64,000 nucleotides of DNA from Parvibaculum sp. GTDB lineage: Bacteria > Pseudomonadota > Alphaproteobacteria > Parvibaculales > Parvibaculaceae. The DNA lies in contig JARLIS010000051.1 in assembly GCA_031291615.1 (NCBI GenBank), positions 62,001-126,000 on the forward strand, read 5' to 3'. Position numbers and translations under genes: made by a program. A model generated the notes under the pieces. It made no database searches. It saw nothing but the letters and a program-made list of their open reading frames with translations, and was not told the origin of the DNA. This document shows, one piece after another, positions 24,730 through 34,417 of the stretch (the stretch's first letter is position 1; every line of letters starts with the position of its first letter).

Positions 24730-25521
24730 ATGACGATAGTAACAGTCGAGAATGTCTGGAAGAGCTACGGCAACCAGATCGTGCTTGAGAAAATCTCGTT
24801 CGAGACGGCGCCGAAATCCTTCATCTCTCTTGTCGGTCCGTCGGGCTGCGGCAAGTCGACTTTCCTCAAGATGCTGCTCGGCGACGAGGCGCCGACAAAG
24901 GGCCGCATCCTGATCGACGGAACGCCGCTTGTGGCCGAGCCCTCGCCCGATCGTGGGGTCGTCTTTCAGAAATATTCTGTTTTTCCGCATCTGACCGCGC
25001 TTCAGAACGTCATGCTCGGTCTTGAGCTCGGCGCCGCGCCCTGCCTCGGCCGGCTGTTCGGGCGCAAGCGGCGCGAGGCGCGGGATATTTCCCGCCACAT
25101 GCTTCAATGCGTCGGGCTCGAAGCGGCGGAAGGAAAATATCCGGCCGAGCTTTCGGGCGGCATGCAGCAGCGCCTCGCCATTGCGCAGGCGCTGGTCAAG
25201 AAGCCGAAACTGCTTCTGCTCGATGAGCCTTTCGGCGCGCTTGATCCCGGCATACGCGCGGGCGTGCATGAAATCCTCCTCTCGCTCTGGCACGAGACGG
25301 GAATGACCGTCTTCATGGTCACGCATGATCTTTCCGAAGCCTTCAAGCTCGGCACGCGGGTCATTGCCTTCGACCGGCGCCGGACGCGACCGGAAGAAAT
25401 GGAAGCCTTCGGCGCGACGATCACTTTCGATCTGCCGGTCGTGCGACCGTCAAATCCGCAGCCGAAGGCGGAAGCCGGACAGTCGCCGGCGGCTGCGCCC
25501 AAAATGGCCGCCGCGCGCTAG
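24730..25521 (+). CDS. ABC transporter ATP-binding protein
   Basis: This 263-residue ATPase energises the permease. It has Walker A GPSGCGKST, the Q-loop VVFQKYSVFPHL, signature LSGGMQQR, Walker B LLLLDEPFGALDP and the H-loop VTHD. It is of the SsuB/TauB class. The C-terminal 40 residues are Pro/Ala-rich and not part of the fold. It is 12 bases from the permease and about 106 bases before the first DUF1989 gene. Confidence 0.94.
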   Translation: MTIVTVENVWKSYGNQIVLEKISFETAPKSFISLVGPSGCGKSTFLKMLLGDEAPTKGRILIDGTPLVAEPSPDRGVVFQKYSVFPHLTALQNVMLGLELGAAPCLGRLFGRKRREARDISRHMLQCVGLEAAEGKYPAELSGGMQQRLAIAQALVKKPKLLLLDEPFGALDPGIRAGVHEILLSLWHETGMTVFMVTHDLSEAFKLGTRVIAFDRRRTRPEEMEAFGATITFDLPVVRPSNPQPKAEAGQSPAAAPKMAAAR

Positions 25522-25627
25522 GCGGCTTTCATACGACCCGCCGGGACGACCCGGCAGGGGCATCCGCGCCGCAGAAGCAAAGCAGCGCTGCCCGGACGAC
25601 CGGGCGCTGGATGACAGGAGAAAAGGG

Positions 25628-26452
25628 ATGGCGAAAGCATCTCAGGAGACCGCGAGGCCGGATGATCCATACGCCGCGCAGCGGGCGCGCTATGAAGAGC
25701 TCTACAAGCGCGGCAAGGCGAGCCGGCGTGATTTCAGCGAGGCCAAGGGCAACCCGAAGGATATTCCCGGCGATCTCGTCCTTTGGCGCGAGACCTTGCC
25801 CGAAGGCTGGGGCGCGTCGCGGATCGTGCGGCGCGGCCAGACGCTTCGCATCGTCAACACGCTGGCGACGCCCGGCGTTTCCGTTCTTCTTTATCGCGCC
25901 GCCGATCCGACGGAGCGCCTCAATATGGGCGATACGGTCAAGATCCAGTGGAGCGCGAAGCTGCATAAGGGGAAGCTTCTCTACTCCGACATGGGCCGGG
26001 TGCTTGCGTCGATCACCGACGATACGAGCGGGCGGCACGACGCGCTTGCGGGCGGTTCTTCCGCCTTCAGCAACCTCGCGCGTTATGGCGATGCCGCGCT
26101 CCGCAACACGCGCGACAACTTCATATTGCTTGCCTCGAAGCACGGGCTCTCCAAGGCCGACATTCCGCCCTGCGTGACTTTCTTTGCGCCGGTCGCGGTC
26201 GATGCCGGCGGGCAGCTCGTCTGGTCGGCGCCGGGCGCATCGCCGGGCGACTATGTCGATCTTCGCGCCGAGATGGACATTCTCGCATTCATCTCCAATT
26301 GCCCGCATCCGCTGGCCCCCGGCGCCTATGCGCCGAAGCAGGTCGAACTCCTGGTCTGGCAATCGCCGCCGCATGAGGAGGACGATTTCTGCGCGACCTC
26401 TTGCGAGGAAGCGCGGCGCGGCTTCGACAATAATCATTCGCTTCTCGATTGA
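25628..26452 (+). CDS. DUF1989 urea-carboxylase-associated protein 1 (probable carboxyguanidine deiminase subunit)
   Basis: The 274-residue protein is one of two DUF1989 paralogues in the operon. Paired DUF1989 proteins next to this carboxylase have been shown to be carboxyguanidine deiminase (CgdAB), which turns carboxyguanidine into allophanate and ammonia. It has the family features RIVRRGQTLRIVNT, TRDNFILLASKHGL, DYVDLRAEMDILAF and ISNCPHPLAP. It is about 65 residues longer than its partner, with an N-terminal extension and a C-terminal tail containing DDFCATSCEEARRG. The ATG at 25628 has AGGAG and AAAGGG upstream. I cannot decide whether it is CgdA or CgdB. Confidence 0.88.
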   Translation: MAKASQETARPDDPYAAQRARYEELYKRGKASRRDFSEAKGNPKDIPGDLVLWRETLPEGWGASRIVRRGQTLRIVNTLATPGVSVLLYRAADPTERLNMGDTVKIQWSAKLHKGKLLYSDMGRVLASITDDTSGRHDALAGGSSAFSNLARYGDAALRNTRDNFILLASKHGLSKADIPPCVTFFAPVAVDAGGQLVWSAPGASPGDYVDLRAEMDILAFISNCPHPLAPGAYAPKQVELLVWQSPPHEEDDFCATSCEEARRGFDNNHSLLD

Positions 26453-26468
26453 GCGCGGGAGAACAGAC

Positions 26469-27095
26469 ATGAGCATCAACCGCGAACCCAACGCCGTCCC
26501 GTATGATTTTCTCATTCCGGCGCTTCAGCCCTGGTCTCACATCGTGAGACAGGGCGAAGTGTTGCGCATCGTCGATCTGGAAGGCTGCCAGGCCGTCGAT
26601 ACGCTCTTCTACAGCCTCGCCAATACGCAGGAGCGTTACAGCGCGCAGGATACGGTGCGCATGCAGGGCTCGCCCTATATCGGGCTCGGCACGAAGCTCA
26701 TCTCGAACGAGGGGAATGTCATGCTGACGGTGATCGCCGATACGGTCGGCGGGCACGATACCTCGGCAGGCGCGTGCAGCGCCGAGGCGAACACGGTGCG
26801 CTTCGGGCATGAGACGAAATACATGCATAGCTGCCGCGACAATTTCGTCATCGAGCTGGCGAAGCACGGGCTGACGAAGCGCGATCTCGTCAGCAACATC
26901 AACTTCTTCATGAATGTACCGGTCGAGCCGGACGGGACGCTCGCCATCGTCGATGGCGTCTCGAAGCCGGGGGACTATGTCGAATTGCGGGCCGAGATGG
27001 ACGTGATCTGCATCATCTCGAATTGCCCGCAGGTCAACAATCCCTGCAACGACTTCAATCCCACGCCCGTGCGCGCATTGATCCGGAACGGGTAA
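26469..27095 (+). CDS. DUF1989 urea-carboxylase-associated protein 2 (probable carboxyguanidine deiminase subunit)
   Basis: This 208-residue partner of the preceding protein has the same core: HIVRQGEVLRIVDLEGCQAV, HSCRDNFVIELAKHGL, DYVELRAEMDVICIISNCPQ. Cysteines in the SNCPQ and NPCNDF segments and in GACSAEANT are candidates for catalysis or metal binding. Members of this pair function as a heterocomplex in guanidine catabolism. It starts 16 bases after its neighbour and lies 28 bases before the carboxylase gene. Confidence 0.9.
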   Translation: MSINREPNAVPYDFLIPALQPWSHIVRQGEVLRIVDLEGCQAVDTLFYSLANTQERYSAQDTVRMQGSPYIGLGTKLISNEGNVMLTVIADTVGGHDTSAGACSAEANTVRFGHETKYMHSCRDNFVIELAKHGLTKRDLVSNINFFMNVPVEPDGTLAIVDGVSKPGDYVELRAEMDVICIISNCPQVNNPCNDFNPTPVRALIRNG

Positions 27096-27123
27096 AGCCC
27101 GCGCCGGCATTTCGGAGGCCAGA

Positions 27124-30100
27124 ATGTTCAGGAAAGTACTGGTTGCGAATCGCGGCGAGATCGCAGCCCGCGTCATTCGTACGCTTCGCCGCATGGGCGT
27201 CGCGTCGGTCGCCATCTATTCGGAAGCCGACCGCTTCGCCCGGCATGTCGATATGGCGGATGAAGCGGTTTGCGTCGGCCCCGCGACGGTTGCCGCGAGC
27301 TATCTCAATACGAGCGCGATCATCAAAGCGATCCGTGCGACGGGCGCGGAGGCCGTGCATCCCGGATACGGTTTTCTCAGTGAGAATCCGGACTTCGCCC
27401 AAGCCTTGCAGCGCGAGGGCGTTGCCTTCATCGGGCCTCGGCCCGAGCATATGTGGGCCTTTGCGCTGAAGCATACGGCGCGCGAGCTTGCCGAGAAAAG
27501 CGGCGTTCCCTTGCTGCCGGGCTCGCCGCTCATCGACACGCTTGACGATGCGTTGTCGGAAGCAAAGCGCATCGGCTATCCGGTGATGCTGAAAAGCACG
27601 GCGGGCGGCGGCGGCATCGGGCTTCAGCTCTGCCGTTCCGCCGAGGATATGCCGCGCCTTCTCGAAACGGTGCAGCGTCTCGCTCTCGCCAATTTCAAGG
27701 ATGCGGGGCTCTTCCTCGAAAAATATGTTGGCGAGGCGCGACACATCGAAGTGCAGATTTTCGGCAACGGCAAGGGCAAAGTCATTGCGCTAGGCGAACG
27801 CGACTGTTCGGCGCAGCGCCGCAATCAGAAGGTGCTCGAGGAAACGCCCGCGCCGCATCTTGCGCCCGAAACCCGTGCGGCGCTTCACGCGGCGGCGGTG
27901 CAGCTCGGCGAGAGCGTTTCTTATGAATCCGCCGGGACCGTCGAGTTCATCTACGACGCCGCGCAGGAGAAGTTTTATTTCCTCGAGGTGAATACCCGGC
28001 TTCAGGTCGAGCATCCCGTTACCGAGGAAGTCACGGGGCTCGACCTTGTCGAGATGATGGTGCGGCAGGCGGCAGGCGAGCTTGAGCCTCTCGAAACCCA
28101 TAAGCGCGCGCCGCAGGGCCATTCCATCGAGGCGCGGCTCTATGCGGAAGATCCGGCGCGCAACTTCCAGCCTTCGTCCGGACTTCTGACGCAAGTGTCT
28201 TTTCCGGCTGAGGCGCGGATCGACGGCTGGGTCGAAACGGGCACGGAAGTCTCTCCCTTCTATGATCCGATGCTCGCCAAGATCATCGTCAAAGGGGCGA
28301 CGCGAGCGGACGCCGTCGCAAAGCTCGCTTCGGCGCTTGACCAGTCCAGCGTCTATGGCATCGAAACCAATCTCGACTATCTGCGTCAGCTCGTCCGGTC
28401 CTGGACCTTCATCGACGGTTCGATGCGAACATCGACACTGGCAGGCTTCGGCTTTCAACCGGCGACCATCGACGTCGTTTCGCCCGGCGCGCAGTCGAGC
28501 ATTCAGGATTATCCCGGCCGCGTCGGTTTCTGGGATGTCGGCGTGCCGCCTTCGGGGCCTATGGACGCTCTTTCCTTCCGCCTCGCCAATCGCCTCGTCG
28601 GCAATGCCGATGGTGCGCCGGCGCTTGAAATGACGCTCAACGGGCCGACGCTGCATTTCCGCACGGATGCGGTCATCGCGCTCACGGGCGCGGCCATGAT
28701 CGCAAAGATCGGCGGCGAGACCCTGCCGCATTGGAAGGCCGTTGAAGTGAAGCGCGGGCAGACGCTTGCCATCGGCGACGTCGAAGGGGCAGGCCAGCGC
28801 GGCTATCTCGCCATTCGCCACGGTTTCGATGCGCCGGATTATCTCGGCTCCCGCTCGACCTTCACGCTCGGCCGCTTCGGCGGGCATGCAACGGGTGCGC
28901 TGAAGACGGGCGATGTGCTGCGCGTGCATCGCTCCGGCGCGCTCGCGCCCGCGCGCAGCGACGCGCTGCCGGAGCGGGATCGTCCGGCGCTCACGCCCGA
29001 ATGGGAGATCGCCGCGCTTTACGGGCCGCATGGCGCGCCGGATTATTTTCAGGACGAGGACATAGAGACGCTTTTCAGCGCCACCTATGAAGTCCACTAC
29101 AATTCGGCGCGGACGGGCGTTCGTCTCATCGGGCCGAAGCCCCTCTGGGCGCGCAAGGATGGCGGCGAGGCGGGTCTTCACCCCTCGAATATTCATGACA
29201 ATGCCTATGCGGTCGGCACCATCGACTTCACGGGCGATATGCCGATCATCCTCGGGCCCGACGGGCCGAGCCTTGGCGGCTTTGTCTGTCCCGCGACGCT
29301 CGCGCAAGCCGAACTCTGGAAGCTCGGTCAGTTGAAGCCCGGCGACAAAGTGCGTTTCCGCCGCATCGGCGAGGAAGAAGCCGAGGCGATGCGGCGCGAT
29401 GTCGAAAGCTGGGTCGGCACATTGAAGCGTCCTCATGCCGCGGCGCGCGTGCCGCTGACGGCCATGACGGCGGACGCGGTGCTGGGCAGGATCGCCGATC
29501 TCGATATTGCCGTCACCTATCGGCGCGCGGGCGACGACTATCTCCTCATCGAATACGGGCCGATGGCGCTCGATTTCACGCTGCGCTTTCGCGCCCACGC
29601 AATGATGGCGGCGCTTCAGGAGCGGAAGGTTCGCGGCATCGTCGAAATGACGCCCGGCATACGCTCGCTGCAAATCCATTTCGATCCGGACAAGCTCTCG
29701 ATCCGCAGGCTGCTGTCGATCGTGGAGGAGACGGAGAGGGCATTGCCTGCGACATCCGACATCGAAGTGCCGAGCCGCATGGTGCGCCTGCCGCTTTCCT
29801 GGGACGACGAGGCGGCGCGCGAGGCGGTGCGCAAATATCAGACGCTGGTCAATCCGAAGGCGCCCTGGTGCCCGTCGAACATCGAGTTCATCCGCCGTAT
29901 CAACGGTCTCGACAGCATCGAGGATGTCCGGCGCATCGTCTTCGATGCGGATTATATGGTGCTCGGTCTTGGCGACGTCTATCTCGGCGCGCCGGTGGCG
30001 ACGCCGCTCGATCCGCGCCACCGGCTCGTCACGACCAAATATAACCCCGCGCGCACATGGACGCCTGAAAACGCCGTCGGCATTGGCGGCGCTTATATGT

Positions 30101-30735
30101 GCGTCTATGGCATGGAGGGGCCTGGCGGCTATCAGCTTGTCGGCCGCACGGTGCAGATGTGGAACACCTGGCGGCAGACCAGGAATTTCGAGGCCGGTTC
30201 GCCCTGGCTGCTGCGCTTCTTCGATCGCATTCGCTTCTTTCCGGTTTCGGCGGAAGAGCTTGTCGAAGCGCGCGCGGCCTTTCTTCACGGCCGCTACGAT
30301 GTCGAGGTTTCGCCGTCGACATTCCGCCTGAGCGATTATCTCTCGTTTCTCGATGCGAATGGGCCCGAGATCGAGTCCTTCCGCAACAAGCAGCGCCGCG
30401 CCTTTGAAGAGGAAAGGCAGCGCTGGGAAGAGCAGGGACTTGCCGTCGCCGCGGCCGAGCCCGATGCGCCGTTTGCGCCGTCGCTCGGCGACATGCCGGC
30501 CGGTGCGCGCCTCGTCGAGGCGAGCGTGCCGGGCAATGTCTGGTCGATCAGCGTTTCGGCCGGCGACGAGGTTGCTCAGGATCAGGCGCTTGTCGTTCTG
30601 GAATCAATGAAAATGGAAATCGAGATGAAGGCGCCGATGCGGGGTCGGGTTCATGAAATCCATTGCACGCCCGGCAACATGGTGCAGGCCGGGCAGGCGC
30701 TCGTCACTTTGCTACCGCTGGAGGCCGCGTCATGA
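27124..30735 (+). CDS. Biotin-dependent guanidine (urea) carboxylase
   Basis: The 1203-residue enzyme has a biotin carboxylase region (about 1-445, with the GYGFLSENPDFA segment), a KipA/AHS2-like half of the carboxyltransferase (about 447-780, starting IDVVSPGAQSSIQDYPG), a KipI/AHS1-like half (about 790-1075) and a C-terminal biotinyl domain with the ESMKMEIEM motif (biotin on Lys1163). It uses ATP and bicarbonate. Although annotated historically as urea carboxylase, enzymes in guanidine-I riboswitch operons carboxylate guanidine. It overlaps the allophanate hydrolase start by four bases. Residues separating guanidine from urea use were not tested here. Confidence 0.93.
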   Translation: MFRKVLVANRGEIAARVIRTLRRMGVASVAIYSEADRFARHVDMADEAVCVGPATVAASYLNTSAIIKAIRATGAEAVHPGYGFLSENPDFAQALQREGVAFIGPRPEHMWAFALKHTARELAEKSGVPLLPGSPLIDTLDDALSEAKRIGYPVMLKSTAGGGGIGLQLCRSAEDMPRLLETVQRLALANFKDAGLFLEKYVGEARHIEVQIFGNGKGKVIALGERDCSAQRRNQKVLEETPAPHLAPETRAALHAAAVQLGESVSYESAGTVEFIYDAAQEKFYFLEVNTRLQVEHPVTEEVTGLDLVEMMVRQAAGELEPLETHKRAPQGHSIEARLYAEDPARNFQPSSGLLTQVSFPAEARIDGWVETGTEVSPFYDPMLAKIIVKGATRADAVAKLASALDQSSVYGIETNLDYLRQLVRSWTFIDGSMRTSTLAGFGFQPATIDVVSPGAQSSIQDYPGRVGFWDVGVPPSGPMDALSFRLANRLVGNADGAPALEMTLNGPTLHFRTDAVIALTGAAMIAKIGGETLPHWKAVEVKRGQTLAIGDVEGAGQRGYLAIRHGFDAPDYLGSRSTFTLGRFGGHATGALKTGDVLRVHRSGALAPARSDALPERDRPALTPEWEIAALYGPHGAPDYFQDEDIETLFSATYEVHYNSARTGVRLIGPKPLWARKDGGEAGLHPSNIHDNAYAVGTIDFTGDMPIILGPDGPSLGGFVCPATLAQAELWKLGQLKPGDKVRFRRIGEEEAEAMRRDVESWVGTLKRPHAAARVPLTAMTADAVLGRIADLDIAVTYRRAGDDYLLIEYGPMALDFTLRFRAHAMMAALQERKVRGIVEMTPGIRSLQIHFDPDKLSIRRLLSIVEETERALPATSDIEVPSRMVRLPLSWDDEAAREAVRKYQTLVNPKAPWCPSNIEFIRRINGLDSIEDVRRIVFDADYMVLGLGDVYLGAPVATPLDPRHRLVTTKYNPARTWTPENAVGIGGAYMCVYGMEGPGGYQLVGRTVQMWNTWRQTRNFEAGSPWLLRFFDRIRFFPVSAEELVEARAAFLHGRYDVEVSPSTFRLSDYLSFLDANGPEIESFRNKQRRAFEEERQRWEEQGLAVAAAEPDAPFAPSLGDMPAGARLVEASVPGNVWSISVSAGDEVAQDQALVVLESMKMEIEMKAPMRGRVHEIHCTPGNMVQAGQALVTLLPLEAAS

Positions 30736-32543
30736 ACAGGCTGTCCTTTTCTTTCTCCTCGCTTCGTTCGGCCTATGCGAGCGGCGTCCGTGTCGAAGAC
30801 GTGATGTCGGAAGCCCTGCGGCGCATTGCGGCTTATGGCGATCCCGCAGTCTGGATTGCACGGGCGACGGCGGAGGACGTCATGCCGCGTGCGAGGGAGC
30901 TCGACGCCATGACGCGCGACGAGCGGGTGCGTTTGCCGCTCTTCGGCATGCCCTTCGCTGTGAAGGACAATATCGACTGCGAAGGGTTTCCGACCACGGC
31001 GGCTTGTCCCGCATTCGCGCGGACGCCGAAGGAAAGCGCCGAGGTCGTCAAGCGTCTTGCCGGAGCCGGGGCGGTGCCGTTGGGCAAGACCAATCTCGAC
31101 CAGTTTGCGACCGGCCTTGTCGGCACACGCTCGCCCTACGGCGCGCCGCGCTCGGTCTTCAATGCGCATTATATTTCCGGGGGTTCGAGTTCGGGCTCTG
31201 CGGTTGCGGTGGCCGCCGGGCTCGTCTCGTTCGCGCTTGGCACCGACACGGCGGGCTCAGGCCGTGTGCCTGCCGCCTTCAACAATATTGTAGGGCTGAA
31301 GCCGACGCGCGGCCTTCTCTCGACGCGCGGCGTCGTTCCCGCCTGCCGCTCGCTCGATTGCGTTTCCATATTTGCGCTGACGACCGAAGATGCGGCGGAG
31401 GTGTTTCATCAGGCAGCGGTCTTCGACGCGGAGGATCCCTATGCACGGTCACGCATGCCCGACGAGCCGCTGATCGCCGGAGCGCCTTTCATATTCGCGG
31501 TTCCCCGTGCGGCCGACCTCGTCTTCTTCGGAGATGGAGAGGCGGAACGGCTGTTCGGCGAAGCCGTGAAGCGGCTTGAGAACATGGGCGGGCGGGCGCG
31601 CATGATCGACTTCGCGCCCTTCCGCGATGCGGCGGCGCTTCTTTATGAGGGCCCCTGGGTCGCGGAGCGCATGGCGGCGGTGGGCCGTTTCATCGAAACC
31701 CGTCCCGCCGATGTCGATCCGACCGTGCGCGAGATCATTCTCGGCGGCAAGACGCGTTTGGCGACGGAGGTCTTCGAGGCGATGGACCGCTTGCAGGTCC
31801 TCTCGCGGAAGGTGCGGGCGATATTTGCCGGCATCGATCTTCTGGTCGTGCCGACCGCGCCTTCGATCTACAAGGTCGCCGAGATCGCCGCCGAGCCGGT
31901 AAAGCTCAATTCGCGCCTCGGCACCTATACGAATTTCATGAACCTGCTCGATCTGGCCGGGATCGCCGTTCCCGCCGGTATCGGCTCCGGGGGGCTTCCC
32001 TTCGGAATCACGCTTGCGGCTCCCGCCTTTTCCGAGGCGCGTCTTGTCGAGATAGCGCAACGCTTCGAGAAGGCGCTCGGCATCGCGCCCGGCGCGCCGC
32101 AGCCGGCAAGCGATGCGCGCGACGAAGGCTTCATCGAGCTTGCAGTTGTCGGCGCGCATATGTCGGGGCTTCCGCTCAACCATGAATTGACGACAAGGGG
32201 CGGCATGTTCGTGGAGCGGACCAAGACCGCGCCCGTCTACAAGCTCTATGCGCTGGCGGGTGGCCCGCCCTTCCGGCCGGGTCTCGTCCGGGGCGAAAAC
32301 GGAGCCGCCATTGAAGTCGAAGTCTGGCGGCTTCCGCGCGCCGAGGCGGGAGGCTTTCTGGCCGGCGTTCCACAACCTTTGTGCATCGGCACGCTCGATC
32401 TTGCCAATGGCCGCAAGGTGAAGGGATTCCTCTGTGAAGAAATCGGGCTTTCAGGGGCCCGGGAAATCACAGGATTTGGCGGCTGGCGCGCCTATATGGC
32501 GCAGAAAGCCGAGGGCGTCCCGGCCCGAGCGGCGTCGGATTAG
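30732..32543 (+). CDS. atzF: Allophanate hydrolase
   Basis: The 603-residue enzyme splits allophanate into two ammonia and two CO2, the last pathway step. The amidase-signature domain shows Lys78 (FAVKDNID), cis-Ser152 (in GGSSSGSA) and the nucleophile Ser176 (GTDTAGSGRVPAA), with spacing as in known AtzF. Residues from about 475 form the separate C-terminal allophanate hydrolase domain (VVGAHMSGLPLNHEL near its start, ITGFGGWRAY near its end). Translation is coupled to the carboxylase by an ATGA overlap. No fused carboxylase is present, unlike yeast urea amidolyase. Confidence 0.95.
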   Translation: MNRLSFSFSSLRSAYASGVRVEDVMSEALRRIAAYGDPAVWIARATAEDVMPRARELDAMTRDERVRLPLFGMPFAVKDNIDCEGFPTTAACPAFARTPKESAEVVKRLAGAGAVPLGKTNLDQFATGLVGTRSPYGAPRSVFNAHYISGGSSSGSAVAVAAGLVSFALGTDTAGSGRVPAAFNNIVGLKPTRGLLSTRGVVPACRSLDCVSIFALTTEDAAEVFHQAAVFDAEDPYARSRMPDEPLIAGAPFIFAVPRAADLVFFGDGEAERLFGEAVKRLENMGGRARMIDFAPFRDAAALLYEGPWVAERMAAVGRFIETRPADVDPTVREIILGGKTRLATEVFEAMDRLQVLSRKVRAIFAGIDLLVVPTAPSIYKVAEIAAEPVKLNSRLGTYTNFMNLLDLAGIAVPAGIGSGGLPFGITLAAPAFSEARLVEIAQRFEKALGIAPGAPQPASDARDEGFIELAVVGAHMSGLPLNHELTTRGGMFVERTKTAPVYKLYALAGGPPFRPGLVRGENGAAIEVEVWRLPRAEAGGFLAGVPQPLCIGTLDLANGRKVKGFLCEEIGLSGAREITGFGGWRAYMAQKAEGVPARAASD

Positions 32544-32656
32544 GGGGCTAAAGTTTCCGCAAGGTCTGCCTAGCGTTTTCTGCTTGCGTCGCCGCGCCCC
32601 GCTCGCCCATTCTGCGCCCAACCAGAACAAGCAATCAGGGAGCGCGCGAGAAAGCG

Positions 32657-34411
32657 ATGTCCAATACCCAGTCCACGACCACGCCCAAATGGCCGGCCAT
32701 GACCATTGCCGAGGCCCATGCCTTTCTGACGGCGCCCGGCATTCCCTTCGAGATGGAGGAAAAGGTCATTCGCGGCGTCAAGATGCGGGTCTGGAAGAAC
32801 GCGCCGCCGACGCTGCGCGATGCGCTTCTCCTTGGACGCGCGCATGGCGACAGAACTTTTCTCGTTTACGAAAACGACCGTGCGAGTTTCGAGAATTTTG
32901 CCCGCGCCGCCGTCGTCTTTGCGCATGAACTCATCAAGCAGGGCGTGAAAAAGGGCGACCGCGTCGCCATCATCATGCGCAACCTGCCCGAATGGCCGGT
33001 CGCCTTTTACGGGGCGGCGATTGCGGGCGCCATCGTCACGCCGCTCAATGCGTGGTGGACGGGGCCGGAGCTCGAATACGGGCTCACGGATTCAGGCGCC
33101 AAGATCGCCGTCGTCGATACCGAGCGTCTTGAGCGCATCAACGAGCATCTGAAGAATTGCCCCGAGCTGAAGCGCGTCTATGTCGCGCGCGAGACCGAGG
33201 AAGTCGCAGACCCCGAGATCGTCAAGATCGAAAGCGTGTTGGGCGCCGTCAACGACTGGGGCAAGCTGCCCGTTCTGCCGCTTCCCGATGTTCCGCTCGA
33301 ACCGGAAGACGATGCGACGATCTTCTACACCTCCGGCACGACGGGAAAGCCCAAGGGTGCCCTCGGCACGCATCGCAACATGCTGTCGAACATCATGGCG
33401 TCGGGCATTTCCGGTGCGCGGACCTATCTCCGCCGCGGTGAAATGCCGCCGCAGCCCGATCCGAACGCGCCTCAGAAAGGCACGCTGCTTTCGGTGCCCT
33501 TCTTTCATGTGACGGGCTGCCATGCGGTCATGTCGCCCTCGCTCTTTGCCGGGGCGAAGCTTGCCCTCATGCGCAAATGGGATGCGGAACTCGCCATGCA
33601 GATCATCGAGCGCGAGCGGCTGACGGGCGCCGGTGGCGTGCCGACGATTGCCTGGCAGCTCATCGAGCATCCGAACCGTTCGAAATACGATCTTTCCTCG
33701 CTTGAGGGCGTCTCCTATGGCGGCGCGCCGTCGGCGCCGGAACTCGTGCGCAAGATCCGCGAGACATTTCCGAAGTCGCTGCCGGGCAATGGCTGGGGCA
33801 TGACGGAAACCTCCGCCACCTTCACGCATCATCAGGGCGAAGACTACGAGAACCGGCCGTCGAGCTGCGGCCCCGCCGTGCCCGTCTGCGAGCTGAAGGT
33901 CGTCGGCCCGAACGGCGAGACGCTTCCCGCCGGTGAAGTCGGCGAGCTTTGGGGCAAGGGGCCGAATGTCGTCAAGGGCTACTGGAACAAGCCCGAAGCG
34001 ACAGCTCAAACCTTTGTCGACGGTTGGGTGAAGACCGGCGATCTTGCGCGTCTCGACGAAGAAGGCTTCTGCTACATCATCGACCGGGCCAAGGACATGC
34101 TGATCCGCGGCGGCGAGAACATCTACTGCGTCGAGATCGAGAATGTTCTCTACGAGCATCCGGCGGTGATGGATGCCGCGATCGTCGCCGTGCCGCATCG
34201 GACGCTTGGCGAGGAGCCGGGCGCGGTCGTGCATCTGAAGCCGGGCGCGACGGCGACGGAGGAAGAGCTTCGCCATCTCGTCGCCTCGAAGCTCGCCGCC
34301 TTCAAGGTGCCGGTGAAAGTCGTCTTCTGGCCCGAGACCTTGCCGCGCAACGCCAATGGCAAGATTCTGAAGACGGAGCTGAAAAAGGTTTTTGCCGAAG
34401 TTCCGGCATAA
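32657..34411 (+). CDS. AMP-forming acyl-CoA synthetase / long-chain fatty acid-CoA ligase-like
   Basis: This 584-residue member of the ANL superfamily activates a carboxylic acid to an acyl-CoA through an acyl-adenylate. It contains the P-loop YTSGTTGKPKG, the GWGMTETSA motif, the hinge TGDLARLDEEG, DRAKDMLIRGGENIY and the C-terminal catalytic Lys region RNANGKILKTEL. The substrate chain length is not readable. It is monocistronic, with no link to the preceding guanidine operon beyond orientation, and converges on the FMN protein gene six bases later. Confidence 0.93.
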   Translation: MSNTQSTTTPKWPAMTIAEAHAFLTAPGIPFEMEEKVIRGVKMRVWKNAPPTLRDALLLGRAHGDRTFLVYENDRASFENFARAAVVFAHELIKQGVKKGDRVAIIMRNLPEWPVAFYGAAIAGAIVTPLNAWWTGPELEYGLTDSGAKIAVVDTERLERINEHLKNCPELKRVYVARETEEVADPEIVKIESVLGAVNDWGKLPVLPLPDVPLEPEDDATIFYTSGTTGKPKGALGTHRNMLSNIMASGISGARTYLRRGEMPPQPDPNAPQKGTLLSVPFFHVTGCHAVMSPSLFAGAKLALMRKWDAELAMQIIERERLTGAGGVPTIAWQLIEHPNRSKYDLSSLEGVSYGGAPSAPELVRKIRETFPKSLPGNGWGMTETSATFTHHQGEDYENRPSSCGPAVPVCELKVVGPNGETLPAGEVGELWGKGPNVVKGYWNKPEATAQTFVDGWVKTGDLARLDEEGFCYIIDRAKDMLIRGGENIYCVEIENVLYEHPAVMDAAIVAVPHRTLGEEPGAVVHLKPGATATEEELRHLVASKLAAFKVPVKVVFWPETLPRNANGKILKTELKKVFAEVPA

Positions 34412-34417
34412 GCCTTC

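Noticed and set aside
27790..30288. 832-residue minus-strand open frame
   Set aside because: It lies wholly antisense to the guanidine carboxylase gene, is rich in Arg/His/Asp typical of reverse-frame translation, and has no motif.
27124..30735. Calling this enzyme simply urea carboxylase
   Set aside because: The guanidine-I riboswitch and DUF1989 pair favour guanidine as substrate; the urea label is historical. Urea use is still possible.
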